DNA of 64,000 nt from Shewanella sp. VB17 (GCF_013248905.1 NZ_JABRVS010000001.1:620001-684000), one strand, 5' to 3'. Shown: positions 48,101 through 56,900, counted from the first letter of the stretch. A program made the numbers and translations. The notes: generated by a model from the letters alone, not told the origin.

Positions 48101-51100
48101 GATGAGGCGCTGTCAATACGTCATTTTTATCAGGGAATGGCATTGGCAGGCCTTAGTTATGGTGAGCATTTTCAGGGAGTCTTTCAAATATATCGTGGTC
48201 CAGATTGTGCTCTGGCCAAAATTGCACTACCGCCAACGATGGATCAGTCTCTGCAAGGCTTTTTAGCCCACCCCATACTATTGGATGCTTGTTTACAAAC
48301 GATCTCAGCGGCATCCAGACCGAATGTTAGTCAGGGGGTCTTTGTGCCATCGCAGATAAGTGGTGTTCGACTCTATAAACCTTTACCTGAAATTATCTGG
48401 TGTTTGGTGGATGTTACGGCGCTGGATTCATCTACATCGAAGGGCAGCAGTTATGCTTCACTGACACTGTTAAATTCACAGGGTGAGTGTGTCATGAGTA
48501 TTGATAGATTTGAGACCTCTCGTTATGAAGAGTCACCGGTAGCAGCGTCTGAGCCCCATAGCAAATGGATATATGAGAAGCATTGGCAGCTGGATGAAAT
48601 AAAAATTAGTGAGAACAATGTACCACTAAGCAATCAACAAGGCTCGGATGATGCACAGCCGCACTGGCTACTGTTCTCTGATCAAGGGGCTGTGTGCGAT
48701 GCGCTGGAAAGCGAATTAACCACTCGCGGAGATCGAGTATCTGTGGTGTGTCTGGATAATCCTATGCAGGTTCACCGTCATAAAGTGTCCTTGCATGGAT
48801 TATTAGATCTAAATGAGATGTTCAATGCTGTTGAGGAAGGTGTACAAGCAGTGACTGGGGTCATCTATGGATGGTCCCTAGATGGTTTCGATCTACTCAG
48901 TGGTGAATCTTATAGCGACAAATTGGCACAGTACGCTAAATATCCGTTGTGGTTATGTCAGGCCGTGTTGACACCGCAGCGGCGGAAAATGGCGTTGAGC
49001 TTTCTAACTTGTGGCAGTCAACCTGTCGTCCAAGAGACTGTTACACAACCCCTTGCATCCTTGCTTTGGGGGCATGTTACCAGCTTCGTTAACGAAAATG
49101 GTGTCTATGCAATCCTGATTGATTTGGACTCTTCATCAGGCAATATCAATAATGAAGTGGGGCTGTTAGTGCAGACGCTTGAAGAGCGGAGCGAGTGCCA
49201 GTTTGGATTACGTGGCGGCTGTCGCTATGTGCCCCGTATGCAAACAAGTAATCTTGATGTACCACGTGAAGTTGGTATTGATGCATCGGGCTGTTATTTA
49301 ATTTCAGGAGGTTTTGGAGCCCTAGGTCTGGAAACGGCTAAAACACTTGTGGAGCAGGGGGCTCGCCACCTTATTCTGGTAGGGAGACGGGCTGGAGCAG
49401 ATGAAAACCGGACCGCTGTGCAGGCATTAGAAGATATGGGAGCACATATTTATCCTTTGGCTGGTGATATTGCCGATGAAGATGATTTTACCACCAGGTT
49501 GTCAGCGCGATTGCAGGGGTTACCACAGCTCAAAGGGATTGTTCATTCTGCAGGTGTTTTAGCCGATGGTGTTGTTGCCCAACAAGGTTGGGAGAGTTAC
49601 TTGAAAGTATTTGCAGCTAAAGTTTCCGGGACTCTTACGTTATATCGTGCTGTACGCGAACAACCTTTAGACTTCTTTGTGCTTTATTCATCAGCAGCGT
49701 CGATATTGGGTAATCCCGGCCAGGCCAATTACGCCGCCGCCAATGCCTTTCTTGATAGTTTTGCCTGGTATTTAAAGGGGAAAGGACTACATGGAATATC
49801 GGTAAACTGGGCAGGATGGTCCCAGATTGGTGTGGCAGCCAGTCTTGAGCAAGCTTCCGTTGAAGGGAAAGCAAGGTTACTGGATTTCATCTCTCCAGAA
49901 CAAGGGGCTAAGATCATTGCGCAGCAGTTTTCCAGCTCGCATAGCCAATTTGCAGTCTTGCCTCTTAATCGGGGAATCTCATTAGATGGAGATAAATCCC
50001 CCTATTTGAGGCAGCTGTTGTGTGAGGTGTTGGATAACCCGCATAGCGGAGCGCAAGCAAAACTTATGGTATCGCCTTCACCGACAGAGCAGGTGCCCGT
50101 TATCAGTGTGCTGGCAAATTTAGGGCAAGTTACAGGTGAGGAACGACGTGCACGATTGAAGCTATATATAAATAGTGTCCTGCGGGCAACCTTAAAGCGC
50201 GATGATACCCTTGATGATCGCGCCAGCCTGTTTGACCTTGGCTTAGATTCTTTGTTGGGAATCGATTTAAGGTTAGAGATGGAAAAGGATTTGGGCTGTG
50301 TGCTGGCATCTACTTTATTTCATGATTATTCCACCATTGAAACACTCACTGATTATTTTCTGGATAGTATTGTAGGTGGTGGTGAGGCGCTGGAAGAAAG
50401 TGATCTTAGCTTGCCAGAGAGCCCGTTAGCGCAGATAGATCAAGCCTCGTTGGATGATGTTGAAGCTGATATCGCTTCAACAGGTGATGTTATTCATCGG
50501 TTATCCGCTACTGAAAATCTGGCGGTAAAGTCTATAGCCTTGACTAATAAAGCAAGTCAACAAAGGGAAGTTAAGGATACTGATATTGCCATCATTGGTT
50601 TATCGGGTCGTTATCCTGATGCGCCTGATCTGCAAACATTTTGGGATAATTTGCGGGAAGGGCACGATGCCATTACTCAAATTCCAGCAGATCGTTGGCA
50701 CCATGATGCTTATTTCGATCCCCGTAAACCTATGCCTGGTAAAAGTTACAGCGCATGGGGGGGGTTTATTGATGGTGTAGATCAGTTTGATCCTGAATTC
50801 TTTAATATTCCCCTACGTATGGCGGCTTACATGGATCCGAAAGAGCGTCTCTTTCTGGAAACCGTCTGGAATTTACTTGAAGAGTCTGCTTATACACGAG
50901 AAAAGTTGAAACAAGATCATGGCTCTAAGGTGGGCGTTTTCGTCGGTGCTATGTACCAGTTGTACGGAGCTTTTGCTGGCGATATTCATGAGCAGGCTGC
51001 GACGGCACTGTCTTCATATAATGCCATTGCTCACCGAGCGTCTTATTTTTTCAATCTGCAGGGGCCTAGTGTAGCGGTCGATACCATGTGTTCTTCGTCG

Positions 51101-52453
51101 TTGACCTCAATTCATCTCGCCTGTCAGAGTTTGTATAACGGTGATTGTGAGATGGCGATTGCTGGTGGTATTAATCTTTCCCTTCATCCTATTAAGTATG
51201 TGGGCTTAAGCCAGGCACAGATTGTTGGCAGTCATTCAGGTAGCCGCAGTTTCAGTGATGGTGATGGATTTCTTCCTTCTGAGGGGGTTGGTGCTGTGTT
51301 ACTCAAGCCTTTACGAAGTGCACTGGAAGCGGGAGATAGGATCGAAGCGGTGATCAAAGCATCGACGATTAATCACGGAGGACGTTCAACCGGATTCTAT
51401 GCACCGAATATAGAGGCTCAGGTACAGCTGATGGAGGATAATTTTAATCGGGCAAATATTGATCCTGCGAGCATTCAGTATGTGGAAGCAGCTGCCAATG
51501 GTACAAGTCTTGGCGATGCCGTTGAATTTAAAGCGTTGAACAAAGTGTTTAGCAATGCCGGTGTTGCAGGGGCAAGTTGCCCTATTGGCACTGTGAAATC
51601 CAATATTGGCCATGCTGAAGCTGCTTCTGGTATGGCACAGCTAGCTAAAGTGATCTTGCAGCTGAAACATCAAACGTTTGTGCCGACGATAAAAGCTGAG
51701 CCAGCTAATCCCAATGTGCAATTCGCGGGGTCGCCATTTTATCTGCTAGATAGCTGTCAGCCTTGGTTGCAGCCAGAGCAAGGGGCTAGACGTGCCACTG
51801 TTAGTTCGTTCGGTGCCGGCGGCGCTAATGCTCATCTTATTATTGAAGAGTTTGTTGGCGTTGATAGTGCTCTTGATAAAGCAAGTTCAGCAGTAATACC
51901 AGGAGATGACATCATCGTACTTTCTGCTCGTACGCAGCCACAGTTACAGGATGTAGTAAGCCGTTTGCTGACGTATCTGGATACCGATAATACCCGTACT
52001 GCTGCTGTTGATGTCCAGCGGATATGGTTATCGAATATTGCCCACACATTGCAAACTGGACGGGAAGAGATGGATTGCCGGTTGTCATTAGTGGTTAGCA
52101 GTATCGAAGAGTTACGTCAGGGGCTTTTACTGTATTTGAATATAGGAGCTGCTTCGGTCAGTGACAAGCAAGCTGTAGTGATGCAGACGGGCAATATACA
52201 GGAGCAACTTGAACTTAGAAACTTGCTGTCAGGAAAAGCTGGTGAAATGATGGCGCAGACATTGGTTGCTGAAAGACAGTTGGAAAAGCTGGCGTTGCAT
52301 TGGGTTCAGGGTGGCCGGGTGGCGTGGAAAGCGCTACGTCAGGATCAACCTGTGCAATACGTTAGCCTGCCAACATACCCCTTTTCCCGCGCGCGTTACT
52401 GGCTTTCTGGCGGTGAGATTGCTAATGACTTGCAATTGGTAGCTAAAGAGTAA
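45140..52453 (+). CDS. Modular PKS, module 10 (KS-AT°-DH-KR-ACP) and terminal non-elongating KS0
   Basis: ATG 45140 chosen because AAGGG lies 9 nt upstream and the product then begins with a normal docking helix. ATG 45107, overlapping the previous stop, is the alternative. Module 10: KS 45235-46550 (ECHGTGT; active). AT 46580-47590 keeps the fold pattern but has GVGVGEY for GHSVGEY, a direct Ser to Gly loss at 47102-47104. DH 47690-48540 (HVVLGEMVLP, DACLQ). KR near 49290-49960 (SGGFGALG, QANYAAAN). ACP GLDSLL near 50250. The last domain (50580-51860) is a trans-AT-type KS with DTMCSSS but EAAANGT in place of EAHGTGT (His to Ala at 51491-51493), so it can accept a chain but not decarboxylate and condense. 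It ends in a trans-AT-style flanking domain and LPTYPFSRARYW. There is no ACP or TE after it, so it probably passes the chain to a separate carrier protein. Confidence 0.94.
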   Translation: MQDTKPLLTKSLNEIKRLKAANQQLEQARREPIAIVGVGCRYPGGIGSLEQLWQALEEGRDCISQMDDQRWPMRRFLTDDPYKKGGIYSDAMGLLKGIDRFDPTQFGLTHEEAKHIDPQHRLLMELVWETIEDAGYAVNSFIGSRTGVYVGLMSDDYGQLQGPLEAANYYIGAGTSRSCAAGRLAYTYGLEGPAITLDTACSSSLVSVHLAVQALRQGECDSAIAGGANLILSPQGSVVACRSQMLSPSGHCHTFDANADGYVRSEGCGTVLLKRLSSALEDGDQIYALIRGTAVNHDGRSQGLTAPSGQAQRRVIAAALADAGVAPEAVDFVECHGTGTALGDPIEVRAIEASYLKGAHAKGTKADDGQKNNIKAHKPLIIGALKSNLGHMEAAAGIGGLHKAIQVVRQRKVPQNINFNTLNPQIKVDLNTLCIAGETMPLEDEGSLYAGVSSFGFSGTNAHVIIESYQGESDIESEGEGGIFRLAAHSGAALSEYSRRYLELLDRDTSIDLQTLCRTAAIGRDEGDFRFAFSVNDREDLRACLEEYNDVMAGDEICSVTKSFPCLWVIGGQPNVDWMLARHLYNSRSVYRTAIEDAYEHLQASGHPHKLNDFQRLLDGIDQTTAVLPHALHRWALAKSLLHMGLSPSRIVGVGVGEYIAASIAGLVNWKDLMTILTSGEVRPDISLGRKLYEFVSTAGKDALLPQAWLDHRSMLDEAEIGSLTADFSEGCDADEFCEIVLTHGLSLQMTDAPEERVFLWVHGQTNRDPALHFESFLAQCYMAGYKLRWERVFEDQPVRRISLPSYPFQRQRVWTQWGYSFDESLPSTVGRPGIETQQHPAPVIHGEESIAHPVLHRVFVCPSGIRNFSGELSLLTMPYLSAHVVLGEMVLPASLFVDMIMAAGQWCWPDQALLVDDLQLLHKRVLTDEPIDMYCHVNPADGTVAVYSKTRELDKWQQNVRARLSSCPQKSELRPEMALEAYQAKCDEALSIRHFYQGMALAGLSYGEHFQGVFQIYRGPDCALAKIALPPTMDQSLQGFLAHPILLDACLQTISAASRPNVSQGVFVPSQISGVRLYKPLPEIIWCLVDVTALDSSTSKGSSYASLTLLNSQGECVMSIDRFETSRYEESPVAASEPHSKWIYEKHWQLDEIKISENNVPLSNQQGSDDAQPHWLLFSDQGAVCDALESELTTRGDRVSVVCLDNPMQVHRHKVSLHGLLDLNEMFNAVEEGVQAVTGVIYGWSLDGFDLLSGESYSDKLAQYAKYPLWLCQAVLTPQRRKMALSFLTCGSQPVVQETVTQPLASLLWGHVTSFVNENGVYAILIDLDSSSGNINNEVGLLVQTLEERSECQFGLRGGCRYVPRMQTSNLDVPREVGIDASGCYLISGGFGALGLETAKTLVEQGARHLILVGRRAGADENRTAVQALEDMGAHIYPLAGDIADEDDFTTRLSARLQGLPQLKGIVHSAGVLADGVVAQQGWESYLKVFAAKVSGTLTLYRAVREQPLDFFVLYSSAASILGNPGQANYAAANAFLDSFAWYLKGKGLHGISVNWAGWSQIGVAASLEQASVEGKARLLDFISPEQGAKIIAQQFSSSHSQFAVLPLNRGISLDGDKSPYLRQLLCEVLDNPHSGAQAKLMVSPSPTEQVPVISVLANLGQVTGEERRARLKLYINSVLRATLKRDDTLDDRASLFDLGLDSLLGIDLRLEMEKDLGCVLASTLFHDYSTIETLTDYFLDSIVGGGEALEESDLSLPESPLAQIDQASLDDVEADIASTGDVIHRLSATENLAVKSIALTNKASQQREVKDTDIAIIGLSGRYPDAPDLQTFWDNLREGHDAITQIPADRWHHDAYFDPRKPMPGKSYSAWGGFIDGVDQFDPEFFNIPLRMAAYMDPKERLFLETVWNLLEESAYTREKLKQDHGSKVGVFVGAMYQLYGAFAGDIHEQAATALSSYNAIAHRASYFFNLQGPSVAVDTMCSSSLTSIHLACQSLYNGDCEMAIAGGINLSLHPIKYVGLSQAQIVGSHSGSRSFSDGDGFLPSEGVGAVLLKPLRSALEAGDRIEAVIKASTINHGGRSTGFYAPNIEAQVQLMEDNFNRANIDPASIQYVEAAANGTSLGDAVEFKALNKVFSNAGVAGASCPIGTVKSNIGHAEAASGMAQLAKVILQLKHQTFVPTIKAEPANPNVQFAGSPFYLLDSCQPWLQPEQGARRATVSSFGAGGANAHLIIEEFVGVDSALDKASSAVIPGDDIIVLSARTQPQLQDVVSRLLTYLDTDNTRTAAVDVQRIWLSNIAHTLQTGREEMDCRLSLVVSSIEELRQGLLLYLNIGAASVSDKQAVVMQTGNIQEQLELRNLLSGKAGEMMAQTLVAERQLEKLALHWVQGGRVAWKALRQDQPVQYVSLPTYPFSRARYWLSGGEIANDLQLVAKE

Positions 52454-52518
52454 CAAGAAGAGTGTGATGGTCACAAAGAGCTGAGTGGCGTTGATGTATA
52501 ACCATCGCGGCAGGATCT

Positions 52519-52542
52519 CACTTTGATAAGTGTAAGTTTTTT
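52519..52542 (+). terminator. Weak hairpin plus T6 in the 106-nt gap after the PKS genes
   Basis: CACTT-TGAT-AAGTG (52519-52532) is a 5-bp stem with T6 four bases further on. The stem is short, so it is at best an attenuator. The next gene has its own TAAGGAG (52546-52552). Nothing else is clear in 52454-52559. Confidence 0.25.
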
Positions 52543-52559
52543 CAGTAAGGAGTTTTAAA

Positions 52560-53618
52560 ATGTCACTGTTTTCGCCATTTAAGCTTGGTAATGTCACCTT
52601 GCGTAATCGTATTGCGGTTTCACCTATGTGTATGTATTCCGCGAAAGATGGCATGCCTGATGATTGGCATTTGGTGCATTTGGGGAGTAGGGCCATAGGT
52701 GGAGCTGGCTTGATTTTCACAGAAGCTACGGCGGTATCACCAGAAGGGCGGATTACCCGTGGTTGTACTGGTTTGTGGAATGAGCAGCAACAATCAGCAT
52801 GGTCGCGGATTGTTGATTTTCTACATGTTCAGGGGACGGTGTCGGGTATACAGCTGGCACATGCGGGACGTAAGGCCAGTACCGATTTGCCATGGTTGGG
52901 TGGACGCCCGGTTTCTGCAACGTCAGGAGGCTGGACGCCTTTTGCTCCCAGCCCACTGGCGTTTAACCAAGGATACAGCACTCCCATTGCCCTAGATGAG
53001 GCTGGGATAGAAAAAGTTATTGAAGATTTTGCCGGCGCAAGCCGACGTGCTCGAGCAGCGGGTTTTAAGGTTATTGAAATTCATGCTGCACACGGATACT
53101 TATTTCACGAGTTTCTTTCACCATTGTCGAATCAAAGGGAAGATAACTATGGCGGCTCACTGGAGAATCGTGCCCGTTTGTTACGTGCTGTGGTTAGCGT
53201 TATCCGTGAAGAGTGGCCGCGACCTTTACCTTTGGTTGTTCGTTTATCGGCCACAGATTGGGCGCCGGGTGGTTGGGACATTGATGAATGTGTTCAGTTG
53301 GCTCGCTGGCTAAAAGAAGATGGTGTTGACATGATAGATACCTCTACTGGGCTGAATATCGCTACAGCAAAAATACCTTTTGAGGCTGAATATCAAGTCC
53401 CGTTTGCTGCGCGTATACGGCGCGATGCCAATATTACCACGGGTGCCGTGGGCATGATCACTCCTGGAGAACAGGCCGAAAAGATTATTGAACGCGGTGA
53501 TGCGGATATTGTGCTGTTTGCAAGGGAATCATTGCGTGACCCATACTTTCCGTTTCGCGCTGCGGCTGAGTGCGGTGCAGACATTGAGGTACCTGAGCAG
53601 TATTTACGAGCATGGTAG
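52560..53618 (+). CDS. NADH:flavin oxidoreductase, old yellow enzyme family (YqjM-like)
   Basis: A 352-aa FMN-dependent TIM-barrel ene-reductase. It has the YqjM-class cysteine in SPMCMYS (residue ~26), the paired His of IHAAHGYLFHEFLSP (~170) and the FMN phosphate-binding region near the C-terminus (LFARESLRDPYF). The length is normal for the class. Such enzymes reduce C=C bonds conjugated to a carbonyl. It starts 7 nt after TAAGGAG and leads a cassette with an AP-endonuclease-type TIM barrel and a shikimate dehydrogenase homolog. 3-Dehydroshikimate is an enone, so a role in saturating a shikimate-derived ring for the chain-release nucleophile is plausible. It could instead act on the polyketide, which has no ER domain. 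Family assignment is firm; substrate is inferred. Confidence 0.9.
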   Translation: MSLFSPFKLGNVTLRNRIAVSPMCMYSAKDGMPDDWHLVHLGSRAIGGAGLIFTEATAVSPEGRITRGCTGLWNEQQQSAWSRIVDFLHVQGTVSGIQLAHAGRKASTDLPWLGGRPVSATSGGWTPFAPSPLAFNQGYSTPIALDEAGIEKVIEDFAGASRRARAAGFKVIEIHAAHGYLFHEFLSPLSNQREDNYGGSLENRARLLRAVVSVIREEWPRPLPLVVRLSATDWAPGGWDIDECVQLARWLKEDGVDMIDTSTGLNIATAKIPFEAEYQVPFAARIRRDANITTGAVGMITPGEQAEKIIERGDADIVLFARESLRDPYFPFRAAAECGADIEVPEQYLRAW

Positions 53619-53681
53619 GCCACAGAAGGATGACTTCAATATGATAAATAACAATTTTTTAGCTTATTAAGAGTATATATT

Positions 53682-54512
53682 ATGAATATCATTACCCAGC
53701 CTAAGCTGGCACTTGCTCATCTATCGGTCTTGGATGTGCCGCCATTGGAATTGGTCAGTCTGGCTGCCAATATTGGTTATTCTTCGATTGGTTTGCGGCT
53801 TTACCCTGCTTTTCATGGTTCTGTATTTTATGAATTACCAGTAGGGTCAAAGGTATGTCAACAGATGCAACAGCGTTTGAAAGATGAGGAGGTTACTGTC
53901 AATGACATAGAGTTTATTGGTATTGGTGAACATTTTAATGTCTCTCAATTACAAGGTTTGCTGGAGACTGCCAGTGCCCTGGGGGCACAACGTTTAAATG
54001 TCTGCGGGGATGATCCTGATCGTGCGCGGCTAACTGATAATTTTGCTCATCTGTGTGAGCTTGCTAAATCTTACGGACTGCGTGTTGAGTTGGAGTATAT
54101 GGCTTGGCGAGCGGTAAAACATTTCGATGATGCACTCGAAGTGGTTGTGGCGGCAGATCAAACTAACGGGGGAGTGCTGATTGATGCACTCCATCTGTTT
54201 CGTACCGGTGGTTCACCTCAAGATGTTCATCGGGCGCCTCCTGGTGCTATCAGTTTTGTGCAGTTGTGTGATGCAGTCGCGCAGGTGCCGGATACGCCCG
54301 AAACTTTGTTGCTGGAGGCGCGCTCTGGTCGTCTTGCACCTGGCTGTGGCATGCTGCCACTCAATGAATTACTGGCGGAGCTGGATGATAAAGCAGTTCT
54401 GTCTCTTGAAGTCCCTACAAATGGTGATTTAAGTGCCGAAAAACACGCTGAAAACATTTTTAAAGCGACACAGAAAATGATGGCAGCTATTAAAGCCCCG
54501 GTGTGTCTATGA
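53682..54512 (+). CDS. Sugar phosphate isomerase/epimerase-type TIM barrel (AP_endonuc_2 family)
   Basis: A 276-aa protein that fits the xylose-isomerase-like TIM-barrel family, with strand motifs LALAHLSVLD, YSSIGLRL, RLNVCGDD, RVELEYMAW, GVLIDALHLF, FVQLCDA and LSLEVP. The Glu, Asp-His and Glu at strand ends match the metal-binding positions of the family. This family includes 3-dehydroshikimate dehydratases, inosose dehydratases and epimerases. Beside a shikimate dehydrogenase homolog, a dehydratase or isomerase acting on a dehydroshikimate-like ring is the simplest guess. It sits 63 nt after the ene-reductase, has an AAGAG site and overlaps the next gene by 4 nt, so it is co-transcribed. 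The exact reaction cannot be read from the sequence. Confidence 0.8.
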   Translation: MNIITQPKLALAHLSVLDVPPLELVSLAANIGYSSIGLRLYPAFHGSVFYELPVGSKVCQQMQQRLKDEEVTVNDIEFIGIGEHFNVSQLQGLLETASALGAQRLNVCGDDPDRARLTDNFAHLCELAKSYGLRVELEYMAWRAVKHFDDALEVVVAADQTNGGVLIDALHLFRTGGSPQDVHRAPPGAISFVQLCDAVAQVPDTPETLLLEARSGRLAPGCGMLPLNELLAELDDKAVLSLEVPTNGDLSAEKHAENIFKATQKMMAAIKAPVCL

Positions 54513-55390
54513 GTGAGCTTTGTTATGACTCGATTTTAACCGCTGAAAAGGATGATACCTCCCTCTGTCGCTTAGGGCTGATAGGTGCTGGCATCGCTAA
54601 ATCCTTATCGCCGATGCTGTATCAGGCGGAAGCTGCTGCACAGAATATTCAATGCCAGTATAGCTTATTCGATCTCGATGACCCGATAACGGCTACTTTG
54701 GCTGAATTGCTCGATATGGCACAAGAGCAGCAGTTTAAAGGCCTTAATATCACCATTCCCTGTAAGCAGGAGGTTATACCTCTGCTACATGAGCTCAGTC
54801 CGGAGGCCAGAGCGATAGGGGCCGTCAATACTGTATGCTTTCATAATAATCGACGCATCGGTTATAACACCGATGCCAAGGGTTTTCGAGAATGCTTTGA
54901 AAGATATCTAAGCGGTGTTGGACTGAGTCGTGTGTTGCAATTTGGGGCTGGTGGCGTGGGAGCTGCAACAGCATTTACGCTGCTGCAGCTTGGTGTGCAG
55001 CAACTGACGATTGTTGATGTGGTGCAAAAGCAAGCTTTGCAGTTGGCAGACAGACTCCAGCATCATTTCCCTGATCGGAATATTCGCCTGAGTTTGACTC
55101 CTAAAGAGGATATGGCTCAGGCTGTGGGTATTGTTAATGCAACGCCTATCGGTACACTTAGGTATCCAGGAACAGTTATGCCATTGAGTTTCTTGCGCGC
55201 AGACATGTGGGTGGCGGATGTGGTGTATTCTCCGGCTGAAACGGCTTTATTGCATGCTGCACGGGCAATGGGATGTCAGACTTTGGATGGTGTTAATATG
55301 TTAGTCTATCAGGCGGTAAGGGCTTTTGAACTTTTTACGGGCAGCAGTGCCGATGTGACACGTATGCTGAGGAATTTTAAACAGTTATAA
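54509..55390 (+). CDS. Shikimate dehydrogenase homolog (AroE/YdiB family)
   Basis: ATG 54509 chosen (ATGA overlap with the preceding stop; GTG 54503 is the alternative), giving 293 aa. It shows the substrate-binding SLSPMLYQ, the catalytic Lys in LNITIPCK, NTDAKGF with the catalytic Asp, the nucleotide-binding GAGGVGAATA, NATPIG and the C-terminal QAVRAFELFTG. All key residues of the family are present. NAD(P)-dependent oxidation or reduction of a shikimate or quinate ring is expected. Its place in a secondary-metabolite operon with an ene-reductase and a TIM-barrel protein suggests a dedicated paralog making a ring-modified acid, not the housekeeping aroE. It is the last gene of the + strand run. 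A MITE and a convergent gene follow. Confidence 0.88.
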   Translation: MSELCYDSILTAEKDDTSLCRLGLIGAGIAKSLSPMLYQAEAAAQNIQCQYSLFDLDDPITATLAELLDMAQEQQFKGLNITIPCKQEVIPLLHELSPEARAIGAVNTVCFHNNRRIGYNTDAKGFRECFERYLSGVGLSRVLQFGAGGVGAATAFTLLQLGVQQLTIVDVVQKQALQLADRLQHHFPDRNIRLSLTPKEDMAQAVGIVNATPIGTLRYPGTVMPLSFLRADMWVADVVYSPAETALLHAARAMGCQTLDGVNMLVYQAVRAFELFTGSSADVTRMLRNFKQL

Positions 55391-55455
55391 AGTGATTCAG
55401 TTTACAGTGTCATTTTTATGCGCTGCATGCAGCAAGCCATGCAGCACATAATGTT

Positions 55456-55818
55456 ATACCAATTGCATTAAATATATGACCAATTCAGAGGCTCTCAAAC
55501 TTTTCAATTCAAGGCGCATTGATGAAAGAATGGTTGTTCCCTTGTGAGTCAATGCAAAGCAGAAGTGGAATGTTTGAGAGTCTTCCATAGGACGGGTTTC
55601 AAAGCCCTGCATGCTGTGTTGAATGATGTTGATATACGACTGTATGGATACAGGAGGTAGGGCGAAGCAGGAAGCCAGAGCCGAGAATAACTATTAGCTT
55701 CAATCATCCGCAAGCCACATGGATGTGGCGAATGTCTGTATTGCAGGAGCAAATACAACCCTTGCCTTCAGGGCTTTGAACTCCCGCTGAATGAACAATT
55801 ACTTAATGCAATTGGTAT
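55456..55818. mobile_element. MITE-like element, 363 bp, with 16-bp perfect terminal inverted repeats
   Basis: ATACCAATTGCATTAA at 55456-55471 is matched exactly by its reverse complement at 55803-55818. There is no transposase or convincing ORF inside. The interior is rich in nested inverted repeats, including TCAAAGCCCTG (55599-55609) against CAGGGCTTTGA (55769-55779), and a palindromic CCACATGGATGTGG near 55709. The target duplication is not clear (at most AT). The element fills the gap between two convergent genes. Its right end provides the first base of the TTA that is the stop codon of the - strand MDR gene. Its hairpins could act as a two-way terminator. Similar ends are familiar from marine gammaproteobacteria, but I could not check this. 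Confidence 0.75.
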
Positions 55819-56858
55819 TATTCCTCTATTGTCATGATGGCAACTTCAGGAATGGCACTTTCCATGGTGACTACAACCTTTCCCATAGCAAGGCGTTTTT
55901 CCAGTCGAGATATGGCTTCATCGGCTTTAGCTAAAGGAAAACGCTCGGAGATAAACGGTTTAATTTTACCTTGCTGGCAAAGTGCTATTAGCTCGTGAAC
56001 ATTGTTGCGATTGGCTTGAGCCTCCTGGCTGGCAAATGCCCCCCAAAGTACCCCCATCACCTGACATGCTTTTAGTAAAACCAAGTTGAAAGGTATTTTG
56101 GGAATTCCTGCGGTAAACCCTATCACTAGGTAACGTCCATTATGGGCAATACTACGCAGTGCTGGCTCGGTATAATCACCGCCAACGGGATCAAATATGA
56201 CATTGGGACCTGTATTACCACACACAGTTTTAAGCTGGTGTTTAAAATGTTTGGCTGCATTCTTGTCTAGCGGGTCACGCGAGCAGATGACACCCGCACT
56301 AGCACCATGGCGAAGCGCCAGGTCTAGCTTTTCCTGAGAAGATGCTACAGCCACAACCTGAGCGCCCATCACCTTTCCCAGCTCAACTGCCGCAAGCCCG
56401 ACACCTCCGCCAGCTCCAAGCACAAGCAGTGTTTCTCCTCGATTTAATTGTGCCAGATTTTTTAGTGCGTAATATGTTGTGCCATAGGTTAGCAGTAGTG
56501 CTGATGCTTCTTCAAAAGGTAGCCCCGGGGGGATGATATAGCAGTCATTTTCAGGAATATTTACTTGCTCTGCCATACCTCCTTTATTGCCTGTTGCGCC
56601 GAATACTTGATCGCCAACTTTTAAACTTTTTACCTGAGATCCCACAGCATCTACAATGCCGGCCATTTCGGAACCAGGGATAAAGGGCCGTTGCGGCTTG
56701 TCCTGATAATGGTCTTTGATAATAAGAACATCAGGGTAATTGACTGCACAGGATCTGACTTTTACTCGCACTTCGTGAGGTGCGGGAGCCGGGGACGGAA
56801 TATCACGCAGTTCTAGGGTATCCGGGCCACCGGGGATTGTGCTTAATAAGGCTTTCAT
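55818..56858 (-). CDS. Zinc-free MDR-family NADPH:quinone oxidoreductase / enoyl reductase
   Basis: A 346-aa medium-chain reductase. Visible features are the N-terminal GroES-like fold (VKVRSCAVNYPDVLIIKD), GSEMAGIVDAVG, the Rossmann motif LVLGAGGGVGLAAVE and FDPVGGDY. The zinc-binding cysteines of alcohol dehydrogenases are absent, so this is the QOR type. The start has AGGAGA 6 nt upstream. It is the last gene of the - strand group, 42 nt after the condensation protein. No module carries an ER, so it might serve as a trans-acting enoyl reductase, or reduce a CoA- or ring-bound intermediate of the release nucleophile. The C-terminus ends at the MITE boundary, so the last residues may have been altered by the insertion. 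Confidence 0.88.
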   Translation of the reverse strand: MKALLSTIPGGPDTLELRDIPSPAPAPHEVRVKVRSCAVNYPDVLIIKDHYQDKPQRPFIPGSEMAGIVDAVGSQVKSLKVGDQVFGATGNKGGMAEQVNIPENDCYIIPPGLPFEEASALLLTYGTTYYALKNLAQLNRGETLLVLGAGGGVGLAAVELGKVMGAQVVAVASSQEKLDLALRHGASAGVICSRDPLDKNAAKHFKHQLKTVCGNTGPNVIFDPVGGDYTEPALRSIAHNGRYLVIGFTAGIPKIPFNLVLLKACQVMGVLWGAFASQEAQANRNNVHELIALCQQGKIKPFISERFPLAKADEAISRLEKRLAMGKVVVTMESAIPEVAIMTIEE

Positions 56859-56900
56859 TGTGTTCTCCTGTGATTTAAGTCTCGGTTGAGTAATATTTCA

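Noticed and set aside
50580..52453. Terminal KS as an ordinary elongating ketosynthase
   Set aside because: The first catalytic His is Ala (AAANGT) and no ACP follows, so a condensation role is not supported.
52463..52475. CRP-like site TGTGA-TGG-TCACA
   Set aside because: The half-sites are only 3 nt apart, whereas CRP needs 6; it is probably chance or a small hairpin.
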